Source: Streptomyces sp. I6 (GTDB taxonomy: Bacteria > Actinomycetota > Actinomycetes > Streptomycetales > Streptomycetaceae). Taken from it: 64,000 bases of DNA. Below are positions 8,768 to 18,537 of this stretch, piece by piece; position 1 is the stretch's first letter; every line of letters starts with the position of its first letter. The notes below the pieces were generated by a model, which had not been told where the DNA came from, made no database searches, and saw only the letters and a program-made list of their open reading frames with translations. Position numbers and translations under genes: made by a program. The stretch spans positions 4,534,501 to 4,598,500 of the forward strand of contig RHDP01000001.1 in NCBI GenBank assembly GCA_003725745.1, written 5' to 3'.

Positions 8768-9980
8768 GCGCCCCTCCAATTCCCAGCTGCCGTGCCGCGT
8801 CCGCCATCCGGAACTGCTCCGTCGACGCCGCTGCCCCGGCCATTGTGTCGTGCGGTGTCCCCGCCCCGAGGCGCGCTCCCCCGAGTCCGCCCAGCAGCCC
8901 CGCAGGGGCAGTCACGGTGGGCCCGGATCCGCCGCGACCGCCACTCGAGCAGCGGCAGCGACACCTCCCAGCGGGTGCCCGTCCCGGTCGGCAGTTCACC
9001 GTCCAGGAACGACAGGGCGTGCGAGGCCGCCGTGCCGGCGACCGCCGTGGCGAGTCCGAGGTCGCACGGGCCCGGGTTCGTCCCCCGGCGGCGGGGCGTA
9101 CGCCACTGGGCGGCCATCCGCGGCCACGCCGGATCCCGGTCTGCCCGCCCCAGCGCGAGACAGCCGGCGCACGCCGAGCCACCCGGCAGCACCAGCGGGC
9201 CCACCACGCCGGACGCCTCGGCCACGCCCGCATACAGGTGGGGGGTGCCGGTGGCCATCCAGTTCTCGGCCGCCACCGGATCCGGGGCGTACGCGGGGAA
9301 GCCGTCGCGGGGGGCGACGATCACCAGGGAGAGCGGTGGTGGCTCCTGGGGTGCGCCGTCGGTCCGCCGGGCCGTTCGCCGCCCCCTGCCGGGCGCGGAC
9401 CGGAGCACAAGCTGCCGGGCGGAGACGGCCCTGCGTTCCCCGACGGCCTCGGGGGCAGCCCGCCAGGCGCCACGTCCCACGGCTCCACACGCCCCCCGTC
9501 CAGCACGTCGACCCGGCCCACCCCGGAGGCGGAGAGCACGGCGGCGAGTGCCGCACCGACCCGGCCCGCGCCCCGCACCTGTACCCGCATCGCGCCGCGG
9601 GCGGCCAGCCGGGCCGCGCCGCCGCCCGGTTCGGGGTGGACCACCGACAGCGACGCCAGGTCCGGGCGCAGCCGGTCGTACGCTTCCTTCCGTTTCCGCA
9701 GAGCGGAGGCCGCCGGACCCCCGCCCGTCACGTCGTCCACCAGGCCCGCCTCTCCCAGCCGCGCCAGGAGAGCGTCGACATGGCCGTCGGGGAGTCCTAT
9801 CGCCCGGGCCTCCTCACGCAGCCGGGGCAGCCCCCGCGTGCCGTCGATGAGCGACAGCAGGCTGCCGGTCGCCGTGTCCACGGGCCCCATCACCACGGCA
9901 TGCGCCGCCGTCACCCCGAATTGCACATGACGCAGATCCCGCCACGCCTGCCGCAGTGCAGGCTTCACCACCGGATGCAC
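8760..9980 (-). CDS. ThiF/E1-like Rossmann protein (two frame breaks)
   Basis: Rossmann-type protein of the ThiF/MoeB/E1 superfamily; related actinobacterial genes are sometimes annotated as peptide-modification partners, which I cannot test here. The GTG at 9980 (after GGGGG) gives MHPVVKPALRQ; an ATG at 10004 is an alternative. The nucleotide-binding signature VRGAGRVGAALA is followed by VDVLDGGRVEPWD. Cysteine pairs CAGC and CPC resemble the zinc knuckle of E1-like enzymes. Protein continues in a second frame after the G run 9451-9455 (one missing base) and apparently a third near 8880-8900, ending GIGGAHV at the AarF start. The last 40 residues are the least certain. Restored length is about 406. 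Confidence 0.7.
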
Positions 9981-10295
9981 AACAACCCCCGTTCGCCTAA
10001 CCATTCGTGAGCGCTCGGCCCAACTCCGCACGTCTGAGGTTCGTTCAGCGGTCTCGCCGGGCCTCTTCGATGCCTCATCAGGGGAGTCCCGGGCGCCCCA
10101 ACAGGCGAGACCGATTCCGTGCGGCATCAGAATGCCCGCCCCCGCCGGAGCCCGGAAAAAGTTGTCCACAGGTACGGGGTATTAGTCATTCGAATAATGC
10201 GCCGTGCTCCGTGGAGCAGGGCGCGACCGTTCTCCCACCCGGCCCCGAACCGCCCGGGGCGGGACTTCCCCCGCTCCAGCCGGTACCGTCGGGGC

Positions 10296-10892
10296 GTGCC
10301 CGCCGACCGACCGCTCCGCGCCCCGAGCCAGCACCGCAGCACGACCGTCCAGCCGCCCCACCACGCCGCGACGAGCGCGGTCGAGGTCCGGCGCAGCGCC
10401 AGGCGCCGCAGAACGGTCTCCGCGTACCGCGACGGCGACCGGACCGTCGTGCTGATCCCGGCCCGGATGAGTGAGGCGGAGGAGCAGCGCTGGGTGACGG
10501 TGATGCTGGACAAGCTCGCGGCCCAGGAGAGCAAGCGGACACTCGGCGACGAGGAGCTGGCGGGACGCGCCCGCCGGCTCTCCGAGCAGTACCTCGACGG
10601 ACGCGCGCGGCCGGCGTCGGTGCGCTGGGTGACCAACCAGAACACCCGCTGGGGGTCGTGCACTCCGGCGGAGGGCAGCATCCGCCTCTCGCACCGGCTG
10701 AAGGGCATGCCGGAGTACGTCGTGGACTATGTGCTCCTCCACGAGCTGGCCCACCTTCTGGTGCCCGGCCACGGGCCCCGCTTCTGGCGGCTCCTGGAGC
10801 CCTACCCGCGCACCGAGCGCGCCCGGGGCTATCTGGAGGGCGTGGTCGCCGCGGACCGCCTGCCCCACCTTCCCGCCGCCCGGGGCGAGTGA
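10296..10892 (+). CDS. YgjP/SprT-like zinc metallopeptidase (DUF45)
   Basis: DUF45/M48-like protein with a zincin site. The GTG at 10296 gives 198 residues. The motif HELAHLLVPGHGPRFW provides HExxH plus the third histidine and the FW typical of YgjP. NTRWGSC, the other hallmark of the family, lies just before it. The N-terminal third is basic and low complexity. Substrate unknown. It is divergent from the ThiF-AarF pair and precedes the TerD-AIM24 genes. Confidence 0.85.
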   Translation: MPADRPLRAPSQHRSTTVQPPHHAATSAVEVRRSARRRRTVSAYRDGDRTVVLIPARMSEAEEQRWVTVMLDKLAAQESKRTLGDEELAGRARRLSEQYLDGRARPASVRWVTNQNTRWGSCTPAEGSIRLSHRLKGMPEYVVDYVLLHELAHLLVPGHGPRFWRLLEPYPRTERARGYLEGVVAADRLPHLPAARGE

Positions 10893-11003
10893 CGTCCTCC
10901 GATCCTGTACCGAACGCGTCCCGGCTTGGCTCAATGTCACCGCAAGCCGTTAGCCTGGCTCGACGCAATCGCATGTCGTCGGGATGGGGGACGGTCGTTA
11001 CGC

Positions 11004-12590
11004 ATGGCCAGGGAATTCCAACGCGGCCACAAGGCCAAGATCAGTGACCTGACACCGGGGACCGATCTGTACGTGGGCGTGCAGATCTCCGCCCCCGGGC
11101 TGAGCTTCGACATCAGCTGCTTCGGTCTCGACGCCGACGAGCGGCTTTCGGACGACCGCTATTTCGTCTTCTTCAACCAGCCGAAGTCGCCCGAGGAATC
11201 CGTTCAGCTGCTCGGTGCGCAGGCCGGCGACACGGAGTCGTTCCGCGTCACGCTGGACCGCCTTCCAGCGCACATCCACCGGCTGTCGTTCACCGCGACC
11301 ATCGACGGCTCCGGTCACATGTCGCAGATCGGCCCCGGATACATCCGGATCGTCGCGGGCGGCGAGGAGGTCGTCCGCTACGCCTTCACCGGCTCGGAGT
11401 TCTCCACCGAACGCGCCGTGATGCTGGGTGACTTCTACCTCAGGGACGTCTGGCGGTTCGCCGCCGTCGGCCAGGGTTTCGACGGCGGCCTCGACGCGCT
11501 GCTGAAGAACTTCGGCGGCGAGGTGGCCGAGGAGGAGCCCGCTCCGCAGCAGCCGCCGCAGGCCGTCCCCGGGTTCGCCCCGCCGGCCGCTCCCGCCCCG
11601 GCTCCAGCGCCCTCGTTCGGGGTCCCCGCGGGACCTCCGGCACCGCCGGCCGGACCGCCGCAGCCGCCGCCCGGGTTCGGCGCGCCCGCCCCGCAGGTGC
11701 ACGCGGCGCCGACGATCGCCGCCCCGATGAGCCCGCCCGCCGGTACGGTGCCGCCGCAGGCGCCGCCGCCCCCGTACGGACAGCCCCCGCAGCAGGCGCA
11801 GTTCGGACAGGTCCCGGGCCTGCCGACGGGGCAGGTACCCGCGGCGCCGGCCCCCTACGGGCAGCAGCCCGCCCCGCATGGTGTGCCCGGGATGCCGCAG
11901 GGCGTCCCCCAGGGCGTCCCGCAGACCGGCCCGGGCCTCCAGGCGGCGCTCCAGCCGTACAAGGAACTGCCCACCGGCCAGCGGTGGACCCCGCAGAACC
12001 AGCAGCTGATGCGCGTCGACCTGGCCATGGGCGGCACACCCGTGCTCGCCCGCCAGGGCAGCATGGTCATGTACCAGGGCAAGGTCGACTTCGGCTACAA
12101 GGGCGCCGGTTTCTCCGGCCGGCTCGTCGGCAACGCGACGGGCCAGGAGATGCAGCTGATGCGCTGCAGCGGCCGCGGCCAGGTCTTCCTCGCCGAGGAC
12201 GGCGCGCATCTGCATCCCATCGAGCTCCAGGGGGACGCGATCTGCGTCTCCGCGGAGAACGTGCTCGCCTTCGACGAGTCCCTGCAGCACGAGGTCCGCC
12301 GCATCGAGGGACACGGCATACCCGGCGGGGCACTGTTCACGATGCAGTTCCAGGGCACCGGCACGGTCGTCGTCAAGACCCGCGGCGTCCCGGTCGTCCT
12401 CCCGGTCACGCCCACCACGTTCGCCGACTCCAATGCCGTCGTGGCCTGGTCGGCGGCCTCCCAGGTGATCCTCTCCAGCCAGGTGCGGCTGCGCCGCAAC
12501 GCCTACCCGGGCCACAGCGGAGAGACCGTGAACCTCCAGTTCCGGGGAGCCCCCGGCAACTTCGTCGTCGTTCAGCCCTACGAGGTCTGA
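11004..12590 (+). CDS. TerD domain-AIM24 domain fusion protein
   Basis: The ATG at 11004 gives 528 residues in three parts. Residues 1-180 form a TerD-like fold (stress/tellurium-resistance family, Ca-binding in relatives), beginning MAREFQRGHKAKISDLTPG. Residues about 185-330 are a proline/alanine/glutamine-rich linker. Residues about 335-528 are an AIM24 domain (TIGR00266-like beta-sandwich) ending NFVVVQPYEV. Both domains are cytoplasmic in known relatives and there is no signal peptide. Two further AIM24 genes follow at 13- and 19-base spacing, clearly one operon. The biochemical role of bacterial AIM24 proteins is not established. Confidence 0.85.
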   Translation: MAREFQRGHKAKISDLTPGTDLYVGVQISAPGLSFDISCFGLDADERLSDDRYFVFFNQPKSPEESVQLLGAQAGDTESFRVTLDRLPAHIHRLSFTATIDGSGHMSQIGPGYIRIVAGGEEVVRYAFTGSEFSTERAVMLGDFYLRDVWRFAAVGQGFDGGLDALLKNFGGEVAEEEPAPQQPPQAVPGFAPPAAPAPAPAPSFGVPAGPPAPPAGPPQPPPGFGAPAPQVHAAPTIAAPMSPPAGTVPPQAPPPPYGQPPQQAQFGQVPGLPTGQVPAAPAPYGQQPAPHGVPGMPQGVPQGVPQTGPGLQAALQPYKELPTGQRWTPQNQQLMRVDLAMGGTPVLARQGSMVMYQGKVDFGYKGAGFSGRLVGNATGQEMQLMRCSGRGQVFLAEDGAHLHPIELQGDAICVSAENVLAFDESLQHEVRRIEGHGIPGGALFTMQFQGTGTVVVKTRGVPVVLPVTPTTFADSNAVVAWSAASQVILSSQVRLRRNAYPGHSGETVNLQFRGAPGNFVVVQPYEV

Positions 12591-12603
12591 GGGAGCCCGG
12601 AGA

Positions 12604-13284
12604 ATGAACCAGCAACTCGCGGGCTTCGCCCCGATGCCCGTGGTGGCCCGGATGGAGAACCACGGCCGCACGATGCTCAAGGTCGCCATGGCCTCCGGCC
12701 AGGACCTGTTCGCCCGGGCCGGCTCGATGGTCGCCTACGAGGGCTTCATCCAGTACGAGCCGAACCCGCCCGCCGTCCGCCAGATCGCCGGCCAGTGGGT
12801 CACCGGCGAGGGCGCGCCCATCATGAAGTGCTCCGGTGACGGACTGCTGTACCTGGCCGACTACGGCGCCGACGTCGTGGTCGTCAACCTCGACAACGAC
12901 TCTATCTCGGTCAACGGCACCAATCTGCTGGCGTTCGACGCGCATCTGCAGTGGGGCGTCGAGAGGGTCAAGGGCCTCGCCAAGTTCGCGGGCCAGGGGC
13001 TGTGGAACATCACGGTCTCGGGCACCGGCTGGGTCGCCCTCACCTCGCGCGGCACACCGGTCGTCGTGGACTGCGGCCGCGGCGAGGACGAGACCTACGT
13101 CGACCCGGACGCCCTCGTGGCCTGGTCGCCGAATCTGAAGGTGAAGGGCAAGCGCAGCTTCAAGGCATCCTCCCTAATCGGGCGGGGCAGCGGAGAGGCA
13201 TTCCAGATGGCCTTCTCCGGCCAGGGCATCGTCGTCGTACAGCCGAGCGAGGACAGCACCGACCGACTGCGGGTCCGGGGCTGA
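12604..13284 (+). CDS. AIM24 family protein (second)
   Basis: 226 residues from ATG 12604 after GGGAGCCCGGAG. It is a single AIM24 domain with the features shared by the trio: the early GSMVAYEGFIQYE, a central MKCSGDGLLYLADYG and a C-terminal GQGIVVVQPSED. It has no linker or TerD part. It probably assembles with its two neighbours, since AIM24-like beta-sandwiches tend to oligomerise; this is inference. Confidence 0.85.
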   Translation: MNQQLAGFAPMPVVARMENHGRTMLKVAMASGQDLFARAGSMVAYEGFIQYEPNPPAVRQIAGQWVTGEGAPIMKCSGDGLLYLADYGADVVVVNLDNDSISVNGTNLLAFDAHLQWGVERVKGLAKFAGQGLWNITVSGTGWVALTSRGTPVVVDCGRGEDETYVDPDALVAWSPNLKVKGKRSFKASSLIGRGSGEAFQMAFSGQGIVVVQPSEDSTDRLRVRG

Positions 13285-13303
13285 GGGGGAGCGAGAACAC
13301 ATC

Positions 13304-14057
13304 ATGCAGAGCCCGCTTTTCAGCCACACGGAACAGCAGTCCCAGGAGCGCTACGTCGTGCAGAACCCGCAGCTCCTGCGGGTCTCGCTCACCGGGCACG
13401 ACGACGTCCTCGCCCGCAAGGGCGCGATGGTCGCCTACCAGGGACTGATCGACTTCGACGGCGAATACGAGTCGCGGGGCCAGCGCGGCGCCCGGGCGCG
13501 CACCGGCGAGGGCCTCGATCTCATGCGCTGCTCGGGCCAGGGCACGGTCTACTTCGCCAACCTCGCCCAGTACGTCCACGTGGTGGACGTGGACCAGGAG
13601 GGCATCACGGTGGACAGCGCCTATGTGCTGGCCCTGGACTCCACGCTGCACACGGAGGTCATCGCCGTGGACAGCCAGTACGGCATCTCCGGCTCCGGGA
13701 AGTACCAGCTCGACATCACGGGGCGGGGAAGGTCGCCCTGATGACCTCGGGCAGCCGCTGATGATGCAGGTCACCCCGGACAAGTACGTCAACGCGGACG
13801 CCGACGCGATCGTCGCCTGGTCGTCCTCGCTGCGGGTGCAGATGCAGGCGCAGACCCACTCCACCGGGGTCTGGCGGCGCCGGGGCAACACGGGTGAGGG
13901 TTGGGAACTGAGCTTCCTCGGGCAGGGTTTCGCGCTCGTCCAGCCCAGTGAGGTCCTGCCGCCGCAGCACGCCCAGGCGGGTCAGGGCGTGCGGGCCCAG
14001 TTCGGTACCGGCCAGCACGGATCCCGCGGCCAGAACCAGAACAACGCCTGGAGCTGA
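13304..14057 (+). CDS. AIM24 family protein (third; two frame breaks)
   Basis: The ATG at 13304 gives MQSPLFSHTEQQ, then the AIM24 core with GAMVAYQGLIDF and MRCSGQGTVYFAN. At about 13727 and again at about 13751 the frame moves by one missing base (after DITGRG and after LMTSG). The conserved end GQGFALVQPSEVLPP is thereby restored, followed by a Gln/Gly-rich tail ending NQNNAWS. Restored length is about 251 residues. The glutamine/glycine tail is unique to this member. Confidence 0.8.
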
Positions 14058-14457
14058 GCACACGGCGACCGGTCGGGGGAGGTCCGTCGGTCACGGACCG
14101 CCCCCGACCCGCCCGGTGCCGTCCGCGGTCCGCCCTGCCCGCCCGGCCTCGATCACCGGGCCTCGCCCACCTCGCACGGTCACCTGGCCTGATCGCCCGG
14201 TCCTGATCGCCCGGTCCGGTCACCCGGCCCCGGTCACCCGGCCAGACCGGCCCCGATCGGCGGGGCACGGTCTGCCGTACGGACCCCGAGCCGTCCGGGC
14301 CGTGGAGCGGAGGGGACGGACCGGCGCACCGGGCAACATGCCGGCCCACCGGGCCTGGCCCGGACAGCCGCCGAAGCCGGACCGAAGCCGTGTCGGTGCC
14401 GCACCGAAGCCGTACCGGAGCCGGGCCGGTGCCCGGCTCTGGTCGGCACCGGCCCGG
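14058..14457. other. gene-free GC-rich spacer with degenerate repeats
   Basis: 400 bases between convergent AIM24 and Nudix genes. They contain imperfect repeats of CACCCGGCC/CGCCCGGTCC (14155-14250) and of CCGAAGCCG-type units (14370-14425). No open frame resembles a protein. Confidence 0.6.
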
Positions 14458-14982
14458 CTAGAGCCGGGCGCGGGTCCGCTCCAGAAGACGGACCACCGAC
14501 GCGTCGGCGACCTCCGCCACCTCCGTGTAGCCGAACCAGCGCAGGTCGAGTGACTCGTCGCTGATCGCCGGAGCCGCGTCCGGCGCCGCCAGCGCCGCGT
14601 ACTGCACATCCAGGTGCCAGTGGCACGGCGCCGGGATCGCATGCCGGTCCAGTGTCACGGGGCCGCCGGGCAGCAGCGTCAGCCCGGCGATGCCCGACTC
14701 CTCGGTCGCCTCGCGCAGCGCCGCGTCCGCGAGCGCGGCGTCCTCCGGCTCGCAGTGGCCGCCCATCTGCAGCCACCTGCCCAGCTTCCTGTGCAGGGTC
14801 AGCAGCACCCGCTCCCGCGCCGGGTCCACGACCAGGGCGCTGGCCGTGATGTGCCCGGCCCGGCAGGCCTTCCACACGCCGTCGGGACGGTCCGCCAGAT
14901 GGTCCAGGTAGGTCCGGCGCAGCTCCGCCTGCCCGCCGTCGTACTCCTGGAGCACGCGGACGGCGTCGTCGTACAGACTCAC
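14458..14982 (-). CDS. Nudix hydrolase
   Basis: 174 residues from GTG 14982, whose first bases overlap the stop of the upstream zincin-like gene (GTGA), so the two are translationally coupled. The Nudix box begins GGHCEPEDAALADAA and continues REATEESG, with all catalytic glutamates in place. The substrate cannot be read from the sequence; a nucleoside diphosphate derivative is likely. The C-terminus reads WFGYTEVAEVAD, typical of the fold. Confidence 0.88.
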   Translation of the reverse strand: MSLYDDAVRVLQEYDGGQAELRRTYLDHLADRPDGVWKACRAGHITASALVVDPARERVLLTLHRKLGRWLQMGGHCEPEDAALADAALREATEESGIAGLTLLPGGPVTLDRHAIPAPCHWHLDVQYAALAAPDAAPAISDESLDLRWFGYTEVAEVADASVVRLLERTRARL

Positions 14983-16396
14983 TTCTCGGTGTCGTCCCCG
15001 TCCCGGCCCTCTGCCGCGTCGCCGAGCATCTTGTCCAGCTCCGAGAAGTCGAGCTGCTCGCGGTGGACGAAACCGTCCGGGTCGTCGAGATCACTGGCCG
15101 TCGGCAGCATGTCGGGGTGCGCCCAGAGCCCGTCGCGCCCGTCCATGCCGCGTGCGTCGGTGAGCGACGCCCACAGCCTGGACGCGTCCCGCAGCCGGCG
15201 TGGACGCAGCTGGAGGCCGATGAGGGTGGCGAACGTCTGCTCCGCGGGACCGCCCGAGGCGCGGCGGCGGCGAAGCGTCTCGCGCAGGGCGTTCGCCGAG
15301 GTCAGCCTGTTCCTGGCCGCGTCGTGCACCACGGCGTCCACCCACCCCTCGACCAGCGCCAGCGCGGTCTCCAGGCGGGCCAGGGCGGCCTTCTGCTCGG
15401 GGTCTCCTCCGGCTGGAACATGCCCTGCTGGAGCGCCTCCTGCACCTGCTCGGGGTGTGCGGGGTCGAACTGGCCCACCACGTCCTCGAGCTTGGACGTG
15501 TCGACCTTGATCCCGCGGGCGTAGCCCTCGACCGCGCCGAACAGATGCGAGCGCAGCCACGGAACGTGGGCGAAGAGGCGCTGGTGGGCCGCCTCGCGCA
15601 GCGCCAGGTAGAGCCGGATCTCGTCCTTGGGGACGCCCAGGTCCTTGCCGAACGCCTCGATGTTCAGCGGAAGCAGCGCGGCCTTCCCGGCCGGGCCGAG
15701 CGGCAGTCCGATATCCGTCGAGCCGACGACCTCGCCCGCGAGCACGCCGACGGCCTGGCCGATCTGCTGGCCGAACATGGCGCCGCCCATGGAGCGCATC
15801 ATGCCGATCAGCGGACCCGCCACGGCCTGCATCTCCTCGGGCAGTACATCGCCCATGGCGACACCCACGCGCTCGGCGACGGGGTCGACGAGCTGCTGCC
15901 ACGCCGGAAGGGTCGCCTCGACCCACTCGGCGCGGCTCCACGCCACGGCGGTGCCGGCCCCGGACGGCAGGGACGTGGAACCGTCGAGCCACAGGTCGGC
16001 GAGGCGCACGGCCTCCTCTACCGCGGCACGCTCGGCGGGACCGACGCTGGAGTCCTTGGTGCCGTCCTGCGTGCCCTGGGAGACGGTCTGCCGTGCGATC
16101 TGCTTCGCCATGTCCCAGTTCACCGGGCCGCCCTCGTAGCTCAGCATCTGGCCGAGCTGCTGGAAGGCCGCCCCGAGGTCGGTCGGGTTCAGCGAGCCGA
16201 AGATCGCGGCGAACGGATTGTCCCCGCCGCCGGGGCCCTGCCCGCCGCCGGGGAAGCCGAATCCGAAGGGATTGGCCGGGCCGCCCTGGCCGCCGCCGGA
16301 GCCCTGCCCACCTCCGGCGGGGTCCTTCTTCTTGCCCTCGTCGCCGTTCTCCGGCTCCTCCGGCGGAAGGCCGAATCCGAATGGGGTGTCACTCAC
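14979..16396 (-). CDS. zincin-like protein, DUF2342/TIGR03624 type (frame break at 15399-15402)
   Basis: Member of the actinobacterial zincin-like family often named zinc-dependent metalloprotease (Rv3195-like). The GTG at 16396 gives MSDTPFGFGLPPEE, then a Gly/Asn/Pro-rich segment, then the helical core (SMGGAMFGQQIGQAVGVLAGE). The position where zincins carry HExxH reads EAAHQRLFAHVPWL here, so a classic catalytic motif is not visible and activity is doubtful. At the G run 15399-15402 one base is missing; the protein continues PEQKAALARLETAL. Restored length is about 472 residues. It shares the block with PDZ and UPF0182 genes, as in mycobacteria. Confidence 0.82.
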
Positions 16397-16617
16397 GGGT
16401 TTCCTCGGCTCGTAGGGCCACCGGCTTCCCGCCGGCGGCGAATGCCCGACAACACCACCAGCCTAAGCGTCGCCCGGCCGGCGGCGGAGGCGTCGACATG
16501 TGCAGCCGGACATGGGCTGGATGCTCCACCGGCTCACGGCCTGCGGCAGGATGGACGCCACCTCGTACGTACACGACCGTCCGCGCACGTACTGAAGACA
16601 ACCGCTGGAGACGCCCG

Positions 16618-17730
16618 GTGAGTTCCCCAGATCCGCAGGTTCGCGCAACGCGAAACCCCTCGACCCCGGCCATGGGGCGCGGCCCCGTGGTCGCGGTGAC
16701 CGGCGCCGCCTCCGGCGTCGGTGACCTGCTGACCAGGCGCCTCGTCGCGTCGAACGACATCGGCCGGGTCGTCGCGGTCGACGAGCGCCGGGGCGACGTG
16801 CCCGAGGCGCACTGGCACGTCCTGGACGTCCGCGACCCGGCGATCGCCGAGAAGTTCCGCGGAGCCGACGTCGTCGTGCACCTGGCACTCGACCTGGACC
16901 TCGAGACCGACTCCGCGGCACGGAGTGCGTACAACGTGCGCGGTACGCAGACCGTGCTCACCGCCGCCGCGGCCGCGGGCGTCCGCCGGGTCGTGCTGTG
17001 CACCTCGGCGATGGTGTACGGGGCCCTGGCCGACAACGACGTCCCGCTCTCGGAGGACGCGGAGCTGCGCGCCACGGCGGAGGCCACGGCCGTCGGGGAT
17101 CTGCTGGAGATCGAGCGTCTGGGCCGCCGGGCGCCTCGCGCCCACCCCGGACTGAACGTGACCGTCGCCAGGCCCGCCGTGCTGGTCGGCGGTACCGACA
17201 CGGCGCTCACCCGCTACTTCGAGTCGCCGAGGCTGCTCGTCGTCGCGGGATCCCGCCCCACCTGGCAGTTCTGCCATGTCGAGGACCTGGTGAGCGCGCT
17301 GGAGTACGCCGCCCTCGAGAAGGTCGACGGGGAGTTCGCGGTCGGCTGCGACGGCTGGCTGGAACAGGAGGAGGTCGAGGAGCTCAGCGGTATCCGGCGG
17401 ATGGAGCTGCCCTCGGCGGTCGCGCTCGGCGCGGCGGCGCGGCTGCACCGGATCGGCCTCACCCCCTCGCCGGCGGGCGACCTCGCGTACACCATGCATC
17501 CGTGGGTCGTCAGTGTCGGCAGGCTGCACGACGCCGGCTGGCGCCCCCGGTGGACCAATGAGGAGGTGCTGGGCGCGCTGCTCGAGGAGGTCCAGGGCCG
17601 GCACACGGTCGCGGGGCGCCGCCTGGGCCGCAAGGACGCCACCGCGGCGGCGGGCGCGGCGGGCGCGACCGTCGCTCTGCTGGGCACGGCGGCCCTCGTC
17701 CGCCGTGCGCGCAAGCGCCGCGGGCTCTGA
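16618..17730 (+). CDS. NAD-dependent epimerase/SDR family protein with C-terminal membrane anchor
   Basis: 370 residues from GTG 16618 (GGAG eight bases upstream). The N-terminal glycine motif TGAASGVG starts an extended SDR fold; VVVHLALDLD and CTSAMVYG mark strands 4 and 5. The catalytic YxxxK of classic epimerases is not clear: after STSAMVYG-like sequence I find no matching Tyr-Lys, so the enzyme may be atypical. The C-terminus is an alanine/glycine-rich hydrophobic helix followed by RRARKRRGL, a probable membrane anchor. It is divergent from the zincin-like gene. Substrate unknown. Confidence 0.82.
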   Translation: MSSPDPQVRATRNPSTPAMGRGPVVAVTGAASGVGDLLTRRLVASNDIGRVVAVDERRGDVPEAHWHVLDVRDPAIAEKFRGADVVVHLALDLDLETDSAARSAYNVRGTQTVLTAAAAAGVRRVVLCTSAMVYGALADNDVPLSEDAELRATAEATAVGDLLEIERLGRRAPRAHPGLNVTVARPAVLVGGTDTALTRYFESPRLLVVAGSRPTWQFCHVEDLVSALEYAALEKVDGEFAVGCDGWLEQEEVEELSGIRRMELPSAVALGAAARLHRIGLTPSPAGDLAYTMHPWVVSVGRLHDAGWRPRWTNEEVLGALLEEVQGRHTVAGRRLGRKDATAAAGAAGATVALLGTAALVRRARKRRGL

Positions 17731-18078
17731 GACGGGCTCGCGCCGGGGTCCGGGAGCGGCTCCGCGTCGCGGCAGCGCTTCCGGTCCAGGGGCGGCCCTT
17801 CCACCGGGGGTGCTGCTGAGGCCCTGCCTCGGGATCCGTCCCCAGGCCTGGCCCCAGGTCCGTCCCGGGTCCGTCCCCAGATCTGGCCCCAGGTCCGTCC
17901 CGGGGGCTGGGGCTGCCTCGGTTCGCGTTCCCGGTGTGTCTCAGGGGCCCCTTCTCCCGGCCGGGGGACGGATCCGGAGGACAGGTGTCCGCTCCTGTAG
18001 GAGGCTCCAACCTCCTTTGCCGCCGCCCGGTCGAATGCGCTATTCCGGGATGTCGGCGGTGTGCGGCACGATGGCTCC
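17731..18078. other. spacer with short direct repeats
   Basis: 348 bases between the SDR gene and moaE. Between 17840 and 17910 the words GGCCCCAGGTCCGTCCC and CCGGGTCCGTCCCCAG recur. No coding frame is supported; a promoter for moaE is presumably near the end. Confidence 0.55.
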
Positions 18079-18537
18079 ATGGGACGCATTGACGATCACC
18101 CGGGTGAGCAGGCGGCGGAGGACCCGATCCGGCTGCTGGCGATCAGGGACACCCCGCTCTCCGTCGACGAGGTGTTCCGCGCCGTGGGCGATGCGGCGGC
18201 CGGGGGCACGGCGCTGTTCGTGGGCACCGTGCGCAACCACGACGGCGGCGCGGACGTCGAGGCGCTCGGCTACTCCTGCCATCCCACCGCCGAGGCCGAG
18301 ATGCGCCGCATCGCGGAGAAGGTCGCCGCCGAGTACCCGGTCCGGGCCCTGGCCGCCGTCCACCGCGTGGGTGACCTGGAGATCGGGGACCTGGCCGTGG
18401 TCGTCGCCGTCTCGTGCCCGCACCGGGGTGAGGCCTTCGAGGCGTGCCGCAAGCTGATCGACGACCTCAAGCACGAGGTCCCGATCTGGAAGCACCAGCA
18501 GTTCTCCGACGGCACCGAAGAATGGGTCGGCGCGTAG
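18079..18537 (+). CDS. moaE: molybdopterin synthase catalytic subunit MoaE
   Basis: Large subunit of molybdopterin synthase, which adds two sulfurs to precursor Z using thiocarboxylated MoaD. The ATG at 18079 gives 152 residues. Family signatures are FVGTVRNHDGG near the start, HRVGDLEIGD in the centre, and KHEVPIWKHQQF with the catalytic lysines near the end. No moaD or other molybdenum-cofactor gene is adjacent, so the partner is elsewhere. The stop codon lies inside the first copy of a 53-bp tandem repeat. Confidence 0.94.
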   Translation: MGRIDDHPGEQAAEDPIRLLAIRDTPLSVDEVFRAVGDAAAGGTALFVGTVRNHDGGADVEALGYSCHPTAEAEMRRIAEKVAAEYPVRALAAVHRVGDLEIGDLAVVVAVSCPHRGEAFEACRKLIDDLKHEVPIWKHQQFSDGTEEWVGA

